Source of the DNA: an uncultured Clostridia bacterium
Lineage (GTDB): Bacteria; Bacillota; Clostridia; Oscillospirales; Ruminococcaceae
Direction: 5' to 3'
Assembly: GCA_944385925.1 (NCBI GenBank)
Contig: CALWZE010000051.1
Span: forward strand, 1 to 34,003
DNA: 34,003 nucleotides
Both the position numbers and the translations under genes were made by a program. Every line of letters begins with the position of its first letter. Position 1 is the first letter of the stretch. Under the pieces are notes generated by a model. That model was not told the origin of the DNA. It saw only the letters and a list, made by a program, of their open reading frames with translations, and made no database searches. Positions 1 to 8,057 of this stretch are shown one piece after another.

Positions 1-533
1 TTGAAGGGCCGCACGATGGTCACCGGTGTGCCGAAAGAACGGTAAAAACTCTCCGCGAGCCGGTCCGCGCCGATCTTGGTCGCGGAGTAGGGGCTCTGGC
101 CCTGGTAGGGATGCTTTTCGTCGATCGGGACATACTGCGCCGTGCCGTAGACCTCGCTGGTCGAGGTCACCAGCAGCCGTGAGACGTCCAGGTCCCGCGC
201 AGCCTGCAAAACGTTGAGGGTGCCCTTGATGTTGGTGTCGACATAGCTGTCGGGAGAATGATAGCTGAAGGGGATGGCGATGAGCGCCGCGAGGTGATAG
301 ACCACGTCGCAGCCCTGTACCGCCGTGCGCACCCCGTTGGGATCGCGAATATCCCCGGTAAAGACCTCGATCTCGTTGAGAATCTCTTTGGGCAGGCTGT
401 CCAGCCAGCCCCAGGAGTTGAAGGAGTTGTAATAGGCAAACGCTTTTACCTGCGCACCGCTTTTGACCAGCTCCTCGGTCAGGTGGGACCCGATAAAGCC
501 GTCGGCGCCGGTTACCAGTACTTTTCCGCTCAT
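1..533 (-). CDS. LegB-like NAD-dependent sugar 4,6-dehydratase/epimerase, partial (3' end outside window)
   Basis: Extended short-chain dehydrogenase (SDR) of the NDP-sugar epimerase/dehydratase type; about 177 N-terminal residues are visible and the frame is still open at base 1. Seen: Rossmann motif GADGFIGSH at residues 9-17, the acidic DIRD after beta-strand 3 (61-64), STSEVYG at 124-130 and the catalytic YSATK at 149-153. The segment around YNSFNSWGWLDSLPKE and the IPFSYHSPDSYVDTN stretch are what I associate with LegB, the UDP-GlcNAc 4,6-dehydratase that opens legionaminic acid synthesis; GDP-mannose dehydratase-like paralogues look similar. It is transcribed away from the neuC-like gene across a shared intergenic region, which fits a divergent nonulosonate locus continuing to the left of the window. 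Family assignment is firm; the exact substrate is inferred from context. Confidence 0.85.
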   Translation of the reverse strand, partial: MSGKVLVTGADGFIGSHLTEELVKSGAQVKAFAYYNSFNSWGWLDSLPKEILNEIEVFTGDIRDPNGVRTAVQGCDVVYHLAALIAIPFSYHSPDSYVDTNIKGTLNVLQAARDLDVSRLLVTSTSEVYGTAQYVPIDEKHPYQGQSPYSATKIGADRLAESFYRSFGTPVTIVRPF

Positions 534-571
534 TGCAGCACCGTCCTGTCGATTAAAATTCAAATTTAATC

Positions 572-600
572 ATAATATAAACAGGCTCAAAAAGCAACAA
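572..600 (-). promoter_or_regulatory. Probable sigma-A promoter of the LegB-like gene
   Basis: On the minus strand TTGTTG (595-600) and TATTAT (572-577) are separated by 17 bases, about 40 bases before the ATG at 533. An inverted repeat at 551-571 sits near the expected start of transcription and could be an operator; nothing identifies the regulator. Confidence 0.45.
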
Positions 601-823
601 AAGCCATTTGTCAAACTTACCGGGTTTTTTCTCCGATTGCCGAAAGCGCCTTGCAAAAAGGAAATCTTTTACAAGCACAAATCGCGCCGGTTTTCAGACA
701 AAAAACGCCCATACCCCGCAGCCGGACGAGCTTTGCAAATTTGCCCGGAACAGAAAGCAGGCGGATCGGGGAAAAGGGAGCGTAGGCCGCGCGTATTTTC
801 CAGCCGTTGCCGCTTGGCGGCAC

Positions 824-852
824 TTGAGTGAAAGGGCGGTTCGTGGTATCAT
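824..852 (+). promoter_or_regulatory. Probable sigma-A promoter of the neuC-like operon
   Basis: TTGAGT (824-829) and TATCAT (847-852) with a 17-base spacer, 37 bases before the chosen ATG at 890. It is the best match on this strand in the divergent region. Confidence 0.45.
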
Positions 853-889
853 GAAAAGACCAATTCACAACCGGAAGGGAGGGCGCCGC

Positions 890-2074
890 ATGGCTTACAC
901 GGTCAGCGTCGTGACCGGCACGAGAGCCGAATTCGGGCTGCTTCGGCCGGTCGCGCAGCGCATATTTCAGGACGGCACTCTTTCTCTTCAGCTTATCGTC
1001 ACCGGCGCGCACCTGTGCGCCGCGCTCGGCAGCACAAGGGAGGAAATTGTCCAAAGCGGTCTGCCTGTCGCGGCAGAGCTGGACATTCTCGGCGGCGACC
1101 CGGCCTGTGCCCCGGCGCAGGCGATTGCGCGGGCGCTTACGCTGTTTTCCGCCTATTGGGAAATCCACCGCCCGGACGCGGTCGTCCTGCTCGGAGACCG
1201 GTATGAGGCGTTTGCGGTGGCGACGGCGGCGGCCGCGCTGCGCATTCCCATCGCCCATATCGGCGGCGGCGACGTCACGGCCGGCGCCATGGACGAGTAT
1301 TACCGCCACAGCATCACCAAGATGAGCGCGCTGCATTTTCCCATCTGTGAGAGTTCCCGCAGGCGGATCATCCAGCTCGGGGAGAACCCCTCTACGGTTT
1401 TCAACACCGGGTCAAGCGGCGCGCAGAATATCCGGGAGATCCCGCCGCTGTCCCGCGAAGAACTCCAAGCGCAGACCGGCTTTCGGATGGATCGCCCCTT
1501 TTTGCTGTGCACCCTGCATCCCGAAACGCTGAGCGCTGTTTCCCCGTCGGAATGCGCGCAGATTCTGCTGAATGCGCTTGCGCTGTGCGGGCTTCCGGTC
1601 CTGTTTACCGCGGCCAACGCCGACGAGGGCGGCGCCGAGATCAATGCGCAGATTGCCCGCTGGTGCGCGGAACGGGAAGACGCGAAACTCGTTCAGAGTC
1701 TCGGCGCACGGCGTTATCTGTCCGCCATGCGCTATTGTGCCGCGGTGGTCGGCAATTCCTCGAGCGCCATTGTCGAGACTCCGACCCTGCGGGTCCCTGC
1801 GGTCAACATCGGCGACCGTCAGACCGGGCGGGAAAAAGGCGAAAACAACATTGACGCGCCCTGGGACGCCGCCGCAATCGCCGCGGCCATCCGGCGCGCG
1901 GTATCCCCGGCGTTTGCAAAGCAGATTGCCGGGATGAAAAGCCCCTACGGCGACGCGGACACGGCAGGCGAGATCGTCCGCATCCTGAAGTCCCGTCTTG
2001 TGCGGGGGATCTCACTGCAAAAAACCTTTTACGATATCGCGTTCGATTGTCCGGACGCACCGAAGGAGGAGTAG
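890..2074 (+). CDS. neuC: UDP-N-acetylglucosamine 2-epimerase (hydrolysing), NeuC/LegG-like
   Basis: 394-residue protein of the hydrolysing UDP-GlcNAc 2-epimerase family, a GT-B-fold enzyme that cleaves UDP and inverts C2 to give a free ManNAc-type sugar for nonulosonate synthesis. Seen: N-terminal VTGTRAEFGLL, the GDRYEAFA loop, HIGGGDVTAGAMDEYYRHS and the C-terminal UDP-binding NSSSAIVETP followed by NIGDRQTGRE, all in the family order and at normal length. The start at 890 is chosen because GGAAGGGAGG lies just upstream and the family begins there; an open frame reaching back to 608 adds 94 unrelated residues. It is the first gene of a rightward run. Whether the substrate is UDP-GlcNAc (sialic acid) or a 2,4-diacetamido-6-deoxy sugar (legionaminic acid, LegG) cannot be read from the sequence; the LegB-like neighbour favours the latter. 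Confidence 0.9.
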   Translation: MAYTVSVVTGTRAEFGLLRPVAQRIFQDGTLSLQLIVTGAHLCAALGSTREEIVQSGLPVAAELDILGGDPACAPAQAIARALTLFSAYWEIHRPDAVVLLGDRYEAFAVATAAAALRIPIAHIGGGDVTAGAMDEYYRHSITKMSALHFPICESSRRRIIQLGENPSTVFNTGSSGAQNIREIPPLSREELQAQTGFRMDRPFLLCTLHPETLSAVSPSECAQILLNALALCGLPVLFTAANADEGGAEINAQIARWCAEREDAKLVQSLGARRYLSAMRYCAAVVGNSSSAIVETPTLRVPAVNIGDRQTGREKGENNIDAPWDAAAIAAAIRRAVSPAFAKQIAGMKSPYGDADTAGEIVRILKSRLVRGISLQKTFYDIAFDCPDAPKEE

Positions 2075-2077
2075 ACC

Positions 2078-3073
2078 ATGCGAGGAATCGTTGTCGGGCT
2101 CGGGTCGATGGGCAAACGCCGCATCCGCCTGATGCGCCAGTTCTTTGATTCGGTCGAGCTTTGCGGGGTGGACAGCAATCCCGAACGGCGCGAACAGGCG
2201 AAAGAGCTGTTCGGCATTCCCTGTTTTGCCGGTCTGGAGGAGGCTTTGCAGCAGTTCGGCGCCGACTGCGGCTTCGTCTGCACCAGTCCGCTTTCCCACG
2301 CCGCGATCATCCGCTCGCTGTTGCAAGCGGGCCTGAACGTATTTACCGAGATCAATCTCGTAGCGGACGGCTATGCGGAAAACACGGCGCTTGCCGCACA
2401 GAAGGGTCTGCTGCTGTTTCTGTCCAGCACCCCTCTTTACCGCCGGGAGACCGGCTATATCCGCGAGGCGGTCGCCCGGGCGGGCTGTCCGCTTGTCTAC
2501 CGCTATCACGTCGGACAGTATCTGCCTGACTGGCACCCCTGGGAAAACTACCGCGATTTCTTTGTCGGCGACCGCCGCACCGGCGGCTGCCGGGAGATTT
2601 TCGGCATCGAGCTGCCCTGGCTTTGCGACGCATTCGGAAAAATCGAGTCCCTGTTACAGGTCACCGCGCTGCGCCAGACCTCCCTTGCGATCGACTATCC
2701 GGACAGCTGGCTGGTCACCGTGCGGCACAGCGGCGGCACAATCGGCCAGCTCGCGGTCAACGTCGTCTCACGCAAGGCGGTGCGGGATCTGGAGATCGTC
2801 GGCGAAAAGCTCTATCTTCGCTGGGGCGGGACGCCGTCCAGCCTGTCGGTCTACGACTATGAACAGGGACAGGACCGCGCGGTCAACACCTATGAAAGTG
2901 TCCAGCACGATTCCCGGTATGCCGAAAATATCGTGGAAAACGCCTATGTGGACGAGCTCGCCGCCTTTTTTGATTCCCTTGCGGGCAAACCCGCGCGGCG
3001 GCACACCTTTGAACGGGACGGCGAGCTGCTCGCCCTGATCGACCGGATCGAAGCGGAGGGCGGGCAAGAATGA
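2078..3073 (+). CDS. Gfo/Idh/MocA-family oxidoreductase lacking the usual catalytic residues
   Basis: 331 residues. The N-terminal Rossmann domain is clear: VVGLGSMGKRR at residues 5-15 (GxGxxG-type NAD(P) site) and the acidic D32 after strand 2. The C-terminal domain resembles that of the next gene, sharing the YLPDWxP segment (149-154 here). However, the family EKP motif reads EIN (91-93), and the GGxxxDxxxH motif reads GGCREIFGIELP (169-180), so the usual Lys, Asp and His all appear replaced. It starts three bases after the neuC-like stop behind AAGGAGGAG, and its stop overlaps the next start by four bases (ATGA), so the two oxidoreductases are probably translationally coupled. Related proteins in Campylobacter legionaminate clusters (PtmF) suggest a role in making the amino-sugar precursor. 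A role as a non-catalytic partner of the next gene is my inference. Confidence 0.8.
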   Translation: MRGIVVGLGSMGKRRIRLMRQFFDSVELCGVDSNPERREQAKELFGIPCFAGLEEALQQFGADCGFVCTSPLSHAAIIRSLLQAGLNVFTEINLVADGYAENTALAAQKGLLLFLSSTPLYRRETGYIREAVARAGCPLVYRYHVGQYLPDWHPWENYRDFFVGDRRTGGCREIFGIELPWLCDAFGKIESLLQVTALRQTSLAIDYPDSWLVTVRHSGGTIGQLAVNVVSRKAVRDLEIVGEKLYLRWGGTPSSLSVYDYEQGQDRAVNTYESVQHDSRYAENIVENAYVDELAAFFDSLAGKPARRHTFERDGELLALIDRIEAEGGQE

Positions 3074-4014
3074 AGATTCTCTTCGCGGGTCTCGGTTCGA
3101 TCGGCACCCGGCATATCAAAAATCTGCACGCCCTGCTCTGCGAGCGCGGAATCACGCACGAAATCGACGCTCTGCGCGGTTCGGATGCGCCGCTGCGGGA
3201 CGGGGTGGCTCCGCTGCTGCGCCGCAGCTTTCACAGCATTTCCGAGCTGGACGAGCACTATGACCTCGCTTTTGTGACCAATCCGACCGCGCTGCATGAG
3301 CAGACGGTGCGGCAGCTCGCGCCGTTTGCCGATCACTTCTTTATAGAAAAGCCGGTTTTCTCCGACCTTTCGGTTGAGGTGGAGACGCTTGGCCTGCGGC
3401 CGGACAGCGTCTGTTATGTGGCCTGTCCGCTGCGGCATACCCCGGTGCTTCGCCGGGCAAAACAGCTCTGCGAACAGGAACCGGTGCGCGCCGCACGCGC
3501 GATCTGTTCCTCCTATCTGCCGGACTGGCGGCCGGGAACCGATTACCGCCAGTGCTACAGTGCCCGCCGCGCGCTCGGCGGCGGCGTGGTGCTGGACCTC
3601 ATTCACGAGTGGGATTATCTCAGCTGGCTGTTCGGGCTGCCCGAGGCGGTCAGCGGTTTCGCGGGCAAGTACTCCGCGCTCGAGATCGACAGCGACGACC
3701 TTGCGGTGTATATCGCAAAATACCCCGGGCTGCTTGTCACGCTGCACCTCGACTATCTCGGGCGCGCGCCGGTTCGCGAGCTCGGGCTGTTCTGCGACGG
3801 GGAGCCCTATCGCGCCGACCTGCTCGCCGGGACGGTGCAGCACCTCAAAAGCGGGGAACTGGAACAGTTCGCGCCGGAGGATTTTTACCTTAACGAGATG
3901 AACTATTTTCTTGACTGTGTCCTTGACAGGGTGTGCGGCAACATGAATACCCCCGCGCACGCGCTTGAGGTGCTGCGCACGGCGGCGCTGCGTCCTTTTG
4001 CGGCGCAGCCGTGA
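3070..4014 (+). CDS. Gfo/Idh/MocA-family oxidoreductase (PtmF-like)
   Basis: 314 residues with the complete family layout: Rossmann motif FAGLGSIGTRH (5-15), the EKP motif at 93-95 in FIEKPVF, and GGGVVLDLIHEWD at 170-182 carrying the presumed catalytic Asp176 and His179. It shares YLPDW with the preceding paralogue but, unlike it, keeps all catalytic positions. Start codon overlaps the previous stop (ATGA). The family oxidises or reduces sugar hydroxyls with NAD(P); in nonulosonate clusters such genes are tied to precursor synthesis, and the substrate here is unknown. No terminator follows, and the next gene is 417 bases away in the same direction. Confidence 0.85.
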   Translation: MKILFAGLGSIGTRHIKNLHALLCERGITHEIDALRGSDAPLRDGVAPLLRRSFHSISELDEHYDLAFVTNPTALHEQTVRQLAPFADHFFIEKPVFSDLSVEVETLGLRPDSVCYVACPLRHTPVLRRAKQLCEQEPVRAARAICSSYLPDWRPGTDYRQCYSARRALGGGVVLDLIHEWDYLSWLFGLPEAVSGFAGKYSALEIDSDDLAVYIAKYPGLLVTLHLDYLGRAPVRELGLFCDGEPYRADLLAGTVQHLKSGELEQFAPEDFYLNEMNYFLDCVLDRVCGNMNTPAHALEVLRTAALRPFAAQP

Positions 4015-4431
4015 CCGGCACACCCGCGCAGGCAAACAAGGAAGGACGGGTGCACCTGGCGGTCAAGCGGTGTGCCGCGCAGAAGGACCTGCAAAATGGT
4101 CTGTTTAAAATGGGTTTAACCTGTAAAAAGACACCGCGTTTTCCGGCTGCGGCGCCTTGAAAATCGCCTGCCGCGGCGCAGTATGCGAGGCGCTTAAAAT
4201 GCCCCGGCAGTCTGCGCCTGTACAGGAGCCGCGCTTTGCCTCGTTTTTCGCCGTCACTGACCGTGTGCTGTGAGGTTCCATTTGAATTTTGCACAAAAGT
4301 GTGCGGCTGCATCCCTAGGGATCAGCCAATGCTTTTTGCCGCTCGATTTTGTCACAACCGGCTGCCTCAATCGGCCGTTAAACCGCTATAAAAATATGTC
4401 CTGAATACTTACGGAGGCTTTTAGAATCATC
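4015..4431. other. Intergenic region, no gene recognised
   Basis: 417 bases between co-directional genes. I see no ORF with a ribosome site or family match. There is one small perfect hairpin GCACA-AAAG-TGTGC at 4291-4304 without a T-tract, and an AT-rich stretch near 4391-4400 just before the ribosome site of the next gene. No convincing sigma-A promoter pair was found. Confidence 0.4.
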
Positions 4432-5205
4432 ATGAATATTCTCATCACCATCTGCGCGCGCGCAGGCTCCAAAGGGGTCAAATCCAAAAACATCCGGGAT
4501 TTTCTCGGCTATCCGATCTGCTGGTACACCCTTGCGGCCTATCGCCTGTTCTGTGAAAAATACGGCGAGAAGTACGGCGCTTTTGACCTCGCGGTCAACA
4601 CCGACGCGCCCGAGCTTTATGAACAGGTTGAGCGCGCGGGCGTTGCCTATCTGAAGGTGCCGCGCAAACCCGAGCTTGCGGGCGACACGGTGGAAAAAGG
4701 GGCCGTGCTGCGGGACACCATGAAGGTCGCGCAGGAAATGACAGGCAAAATCTACGACTGCGTTGTGGACATGGATCTGACCAGCCCGCTGCGCCGGGTG
4801 GAGGATATCGACAACATCATTGAGGTCTTTTTCGCCAATCCCGAGGCGGAGGCCGCTCTCTCGGTGACCGAGAGCCGCCGTAATCCCTGGTTCAACCAGA
4901 TGGTTCGCGGCGAAGACGGATTTTACCGGCTTGCGATCCAGAGCGATTTCATCGCCCGTCAGCAGGCGCCCGAAGTTTTTGACGCAAACGCCTCACTGTA
5001 TGTCTACAGCCCCAAATTTCTCAGCGAGTCCAACCGCATCCTGATCCGCGCGAAACTGGTCTGCTCCCACATGCTGGATACCGGCGTGCTGGACATCGAC
5101 TGCGAGCGGGATTTTGAGCTGATGCAGCTGCTCGCAAAATACTACTATGAAAACGATCCCGCCTTTGGCGAGATCTATGACGAGGTTCGCCGGCTCGGCC
5201 GCTGA
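4432..5205 (+). CDS. neuA: CMP-nonulosonate (acylneuraminate) cytidylyltransferase family protein, NeuA/LegF-like
   Basis: 257-residue nucleotidyltransferase that would activate a nonulosonic acid with CTP for transfer to the cell surface. Seen: the nucleotide-binding N-terminus ICARAGSKGVKSKNIR (residues 7-22), which corresponds to the family signature xPARxGSKxxxxKN, then the metal-binding DMDLTSPLR segment and a C-terminal VLDIDCERDFEL stretch typical of NeuA. Ribosome site ACGGAGG lies 20 bases before the ATG, which is slightly far but the N-terminus matches the family exactly. The gene lies with neuC- and neuB-like genes, which supports the role. Substrate (Neu5Ac, legionaminic or other acid) cannot be decided. 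Confidence 0.87.
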   Translation: MNILITICARAGSKGVKSKNIRDFLGYPICWYTLAAYRLFCEKYGEKYGAFDLAVNTDAPELYEQVERAGVAYLKVPRKPELAGDTVEKGAVLRDTMKVAQEMTGKIYDCVVDMDLTSPLRRVEDIDNIIEVFFANPEAEAALSVTESRRNPWFNQMVRGEDGFYRLAIQSDFIARQQAPEVFDANASLYVYSPKFLSESNRILIRAKLVCSHMLDTGVLDIDCERDFELMQLLAKYYYENDPAFGEIYDEVRRLGR

Positions 5206-5227
5206 ACTGTCCACGGAGGTTGATCCC

Positions 5228-5794
5228 ATGAAAAAAAACAAACTGCTGGCCGCGGCGGCTGCGCTGCTGTTGTGTCTTGCGCTGCTTGCCGGATGCAACA
5301 GTCAAACCGATGGAGAAGACACAAAGACAGAATCTCCGACCAGCCCCGAGCTGAGCAATCCCTCGGTGTCGGTCGACGGCCCGGTTTATACCGGCACGGA
5401 TATCGCCGATTCGCCCTATGTCGGCCGCTTTGAGAGCAGCTACAGCGCGCTTTTCGCTTCGGACGCCGCAGACGTCTATGTGCAGGTCGTCGAACAGCAA
5501 GACGGCACAACCGCAACCGAGCCGGTAGAGCGCCCGGTGCTGGAGTGCCGCGCAGACGGCAGTTTCAGCCTGACCGTCATGACCACCCTTGGCGGGGAGT
5601 ACGCGACCCTGAACGGGACCTTCACGGTGGACGGCGAACACGCCGAGTTTACCGTCGCACAGGGGAATTACGGAGATTTTCTCGGCGCTGATACCGAAAA
5701 GTTCAGCTGCCGCCTGCTCAACGAAAACGAGATCCGCTATTGGGGCGACCAGATCGGCACGGTTACCGGCGGAGACATCTTCCTGCGCGCCTAA
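5228..5794 (+). CDS. Secreted lipoprotein of unknown family
   Basis: 188 residues beginning MKKNK, followed by a hydrophobic stretch and the lipobox LLAGC, so Cys24 should be lipidated and the protein anchored outside the membrane. A short acidic linker (DGEDTKTESPTSPE) follows, then a beta-rich soluble region of about 130 residues with no motif I recognise. The start at 5228 has an ACGGAGG site and gives a proper signal peptide; the frame opens 81 bases earlier inside the previous gene without one. It sits 22 bases after the neuA-like gene in the same operon, so it may handle or sense the surface glycan, but this is only context. Confidence 0.8.
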   Translation: MKKNKLLAAAAALLLCLALLAGCNSQTDGEDTKTESPTSPELSNPSVSVDGPVYTGTDIADSPYVGRFESSYSALFASDAADVYVQVVEQQDGTTATEPVERPVLECRADGSFSLTVMTTLGGEYATLNGTFTVDGEHAEFTVAQGNYGDFLGADTEKFSCRLLNENEIRYWGDQIGTVTGGDIFLRA

Positions 5795-5839
5795 GGCGTG
5801 CGCGGGCCGGATCATCAGCTAGATGCGGGAGGATATATC

Positions 5840-7186
5840 TTGGGACTGGATTTTCTGTTTTTATATGAACATATCGTGCGGGAGTTTGAAAACGACAGTC
5901 TGGTGATGGCCGAACTGGAGCGCCGCGGCTACAGCTGCGAACTCTACCAGCTGATGGACCGCAAAAAGCTCAAATATTTCAGCTGGAAAAAGCCGAAGGT
6001 AATTGTGCCGTCGGCCATGTATAATAACGAGACCCTCAACAGTTTCGTTTATAACAATGTCGGCAAACTGGACAAGGTGGTCAATCTGCACTGGGAAGAG
6101 GTGCTTTCCCGTGAACAGGAGGACAGCGAGTTTTATTCCATGACCGAGAACGCCCGCAAATGCACCCATATCTGCTGGGGCGCGGCGGCAAAACGCCGGA
6201 TCGTCGGCAAGGGGGTTCCGGAAAACAACGCGGTGATTACCGGCGCGGTACAACTGGACTTCCTTTATCCGGAATTCGATGGCTATTTCAAGAGCAAAGC
6301 GCAGCTTGCCGCCGAGTATGGCCTCGACCCCTCCCGGCGCTGGCTTTGCTATGTCAGCTCCTTCTCCTGCGCCTTTATGGACGACAAGGAGGTCGAGGAG
6401 CTCAACGCGATGACCGACCTCGACTTTAAGGGGTTCAAGGAGACCGGCGCGCGCTCGATGACCGTCACACTGGAATGGTTTGACCGGCTGCTGGACGCTC
6501 ATCCCGAATATGATCTGATCTACCGTCCCCATCCCAGCGAGTGGCAGAGTCCCCCGCTGGACGAGATGAAGCGCAAGCACCCCAACTTCCACGTGATCTC
6601 GGATTATTCGGTCAAGCAGTGGGTCAAGGCTTGCGACGTCATTCTGACCTGGATGAGCACTTCGATTGCCGAGATTTATTTCGCGCACAAGAGCTGTCTT
6701 GTCCTGCGGCCGGAGCCGCTTTATGATGACTATGACCCGGTAACCTATGCCGGTGTGGACGCAATCGACAGCTATGAGCGGCTGGCCGAGGCGCTGACCC
6801 ACGACGAGTTCCCCTTCCCCATCGAGGAGAGCCAGATGCGGGATCACTATGACGTTGACCCCGATTATCCGGCCTACATGCGTGTGGCGGATCTGCTCGA
6901 GCAGACCCTGCGCGAGCCGCCGCGCGACCATCCGTTTTCGGAAGGATATAAGCCGCATTTCAATCTTCTCAAGTTTGTCGTGCTGATCGGGCTGCACCTG
7001 ATGAACGGGCTGCATATCAATCCGCACTGGTTTGACTTCCTCGGCCGCGGCTTCACCGACCAGACCGAGCGGTTGATCGGTTACTATAAAAAGGCGTATT
7101 TGTCCAAAAAGACGATCCGGGCCAAAATCGACGAGATGCGCGGTTATATCGACCGCGCGGGTCATACGCCGCGTTATCCTGGCTGA
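5840..7186 (+). CDS. GT-B-like surface-polysaccharide transferase with HP motif
   Basis: 448 residues. The segment IYRPHPSEW (residues 227-235) carries an Arg-Pro-His-Pro-Ser-Glu core, and DVILTWMSTSIAEIYF (266-281) is the sugar-nucleotide-binding type of loop seen in CDP-glycerol glycerophosphotransferases, polysialyltransferase-like and surface carbohydrate synthesis proteins. No signal peptide or TM segment, so it is probably cytoplasmic. I choose the TTG at 5840 because GGGAGGA lies five bases upstream; a GTG at 5798 in the same frame has no ribosome site. As the only transferase in the neuA operon it is a candidate for adding the CMP-activated nonulosonate, but a teichoic-acid-like reaction is equally possible. 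Confidence 0.7.
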   Translation: MGLDFLFLYEHIVREFENDSLVMAELERRGYSCELYQLMDRKKLKYFSWKKPKVIVPSAMYNNETLNSFVYNNVGKLDKVVNLHWEEVLSREQEDSEFYSMTENARKCTHICWGAAAKRRIVGKGVPENNAVITGAVQLDFLYPEFDGYFKSKAQLAAEYGLDPSRRWLCYVSSFSCAFMDDKEVEELNAMTDLDFKGFKETGARSMTVTLEWFDRLLDAHPEYDLIYRPHPSEWQSPPLDEMKRKHPNFHVISDYSVKQWVKACDVILTWMSTSIAEIYFAHKSCLVLRPEPLYDDYDPVTYAGVDAIDSYERLAEALTHDEFPFPIEESQMRDHYDVDPDYPAYMRVADLLEQTLREPPRDHPFSEGYKPHFNLLKFVVLIGLHLMNGLHINPHWFDFLGRGFTDQTERLIGYYKKAYLSKKTIRAKIDEMRGYIDRAGHTPRYPG

Positions 7187-7230
7187 GCCTGAATCGGCCG
7201 GAACGATTTTCAAAAAGGGGGAGCAGATTT

Positions 7231-7398
7231 ATGAAAAGACAACTGCGCGGAATTGCGCTGCTTTTGCTCAGTATTCTTCTCATGCTCGGCTTTGGCGCGG
7301 AGCCGTTTTTTGATCTGTCCTTTCGCTGGTCGGTTGTTTTTGCGGCCTTGGGGCTTACGGGTGCGGCGCTTGTATTCCTGCCTGATCCTAAAAATTGA
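7231..7398 (+). CDS. Small two-TM membrane protein
   Basis: 55 residues starting MKRQLRG, with two hydrophobic segments (about 8-22 and 35-50) separated by AEPFFDLSFRW. A GGGGGAG ribosome site is placed eight bases before the ATG and the gene follows the transferase by 44 bases in the same direction, so it is probably the last gene of that operon. No family recognised. Confidence 0.6.
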   Translation: MKRQLRGIALLLLSILLMLGFGAEPFFDLSFRWSVVFAALGLTGAALVFLPDPKN

Positions 7399-7796
7399 TC
7401 TGCCCGGCTTCATTCAAACGGTATATAATCCCGCTTCGCTTTGCAAGTTAAAGGGCCGTTTTTTGAAAAGATCTAGTCGCCCGGAATATACGGCCGTAAC
7501 CTCTGTTAACTCACAGCCAAACGCTTTGGGTGATTTATCCTCATGCCGGAATGGTTTCAAGCGATAAAAACGCCGCTGCGCCGAAACGGAGATTTTTCAT
7601 ACCCCTTCTTTTCAGGCTTGTCACGTTTAAAAATAAACACAGTATTATGCGCTTGTTTTTCGCCGGGAACTGTTCCCGGAACTGAACAATGGCAAGGCCT
7701 CCGCCTGCAAATAGCAGACGGAGGCCTTTTTTGACACGCACATGATCATCTCGAGCGGCTTTCGGCCCGGGGATACGCCCCGCCATCTCTGTTTTC
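7399..7796. other. Gene-free stretch with a palindrome and an orphan terminator
   Basis: 398 bases between the small membrane gene and spoIIID. It contains a TATAAT box near 7419-7424 without a good -35, the palindrome TACGGCCGTA near 7488-7497, a perfect 17-base palindrome CCGGGAAC-T-GTTCCCGG at 7663-7679, and a strong rightward terminator at 7694-7732. Possible reading frames lack ribosome sites. It is either a long 3' untranslated region or an uncharacterised small RNA. Confidence 0.4.
7694..7732 (+). terminator. Rho-independent terminator
   Basis: Near-perfect stem AAGGCCTCCGCCTGC / GCAGACGGAGGCCTT with an AAATA loop, followed by TTTT on the plus strand. On the minus strand the stem is followed by GCC, so it acts rightward. 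It is about 300 bases after the nearest rightward coding end. Confidence 0.85.
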
Positions 7797-8057
7797 TCAA
7801 TGGGAAGCGGCTTTCATGCGCGCGTATTTTTCTCTTGTCGCGTCCCCGCCCCGCAGATGCCGCTCTTCTTTATTATGCGCCAGCACCCGCGCGCAGGCTC
7901 GCCATAGCGTGGGATTCAATTTGCGCAGCCGTTTGGAAACATCGCTGTGCACCGTCGATTTGCTGACGCCGAACGCTTTTGCCGCCCCCCGAACGGTGTC
8001 CCCGGTCTCCACAATATATCTTGCCAACAGCACCGCCCGCTCGCATCCGGTCTCCAT
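7797..8057 (-). CDS. spoIIID: Sporulation transcriptional regulator SpoIIID
   Basis: 86-residue DNA-binding protein that adjusts mother-cell (sigma-E and sigma-K) gene expression during spore formation. The family pattern is plain: ARYIVETGDTVRGAAKAFGVSKST (about 12-35) holding the helix-turn-helix, then the signature HLRGGDATREKY near residues 67-78. Normal length for the family. Ribosome site GAGGGGG lies nine bases before the ATG. It is divergent from the small membrane gene at 8253, and its presence marks the organism as an endospore former. Confidence 0.95.
   Translation of the reverse strand: METGCERAVLLARYIVETGDTVRGAAKAFGVSKSTVHSDVSKRLRKLNPTLWRACARVLAHNKEERHLRGGDATREKYARMKAASH

Larger units (their letters stand above)
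534..889. other. Divergent intergenic region of the nonulosonate locus
   Basis: 356 bases between two divergent sugar-nucleotide genes. It holds a probable promoter in each direction (listed separately) and an AT-rich inverted repeat GATTAAA-7-TTTAATC at 551-571, just inside the leftward transcription unit. An open frame runs from 608 into the neuC-like gene, but its first 94 codons have no family resemblance and no ribosome site, so I treat it as non-coding. Confidence 0.5.

Noticed and set aside
4291-4304. Terminator or riboswitch before the neuA-like gene
   Set aside because: Five-base-pair hairpin without T-tract and without any recognisable riboswitch core.
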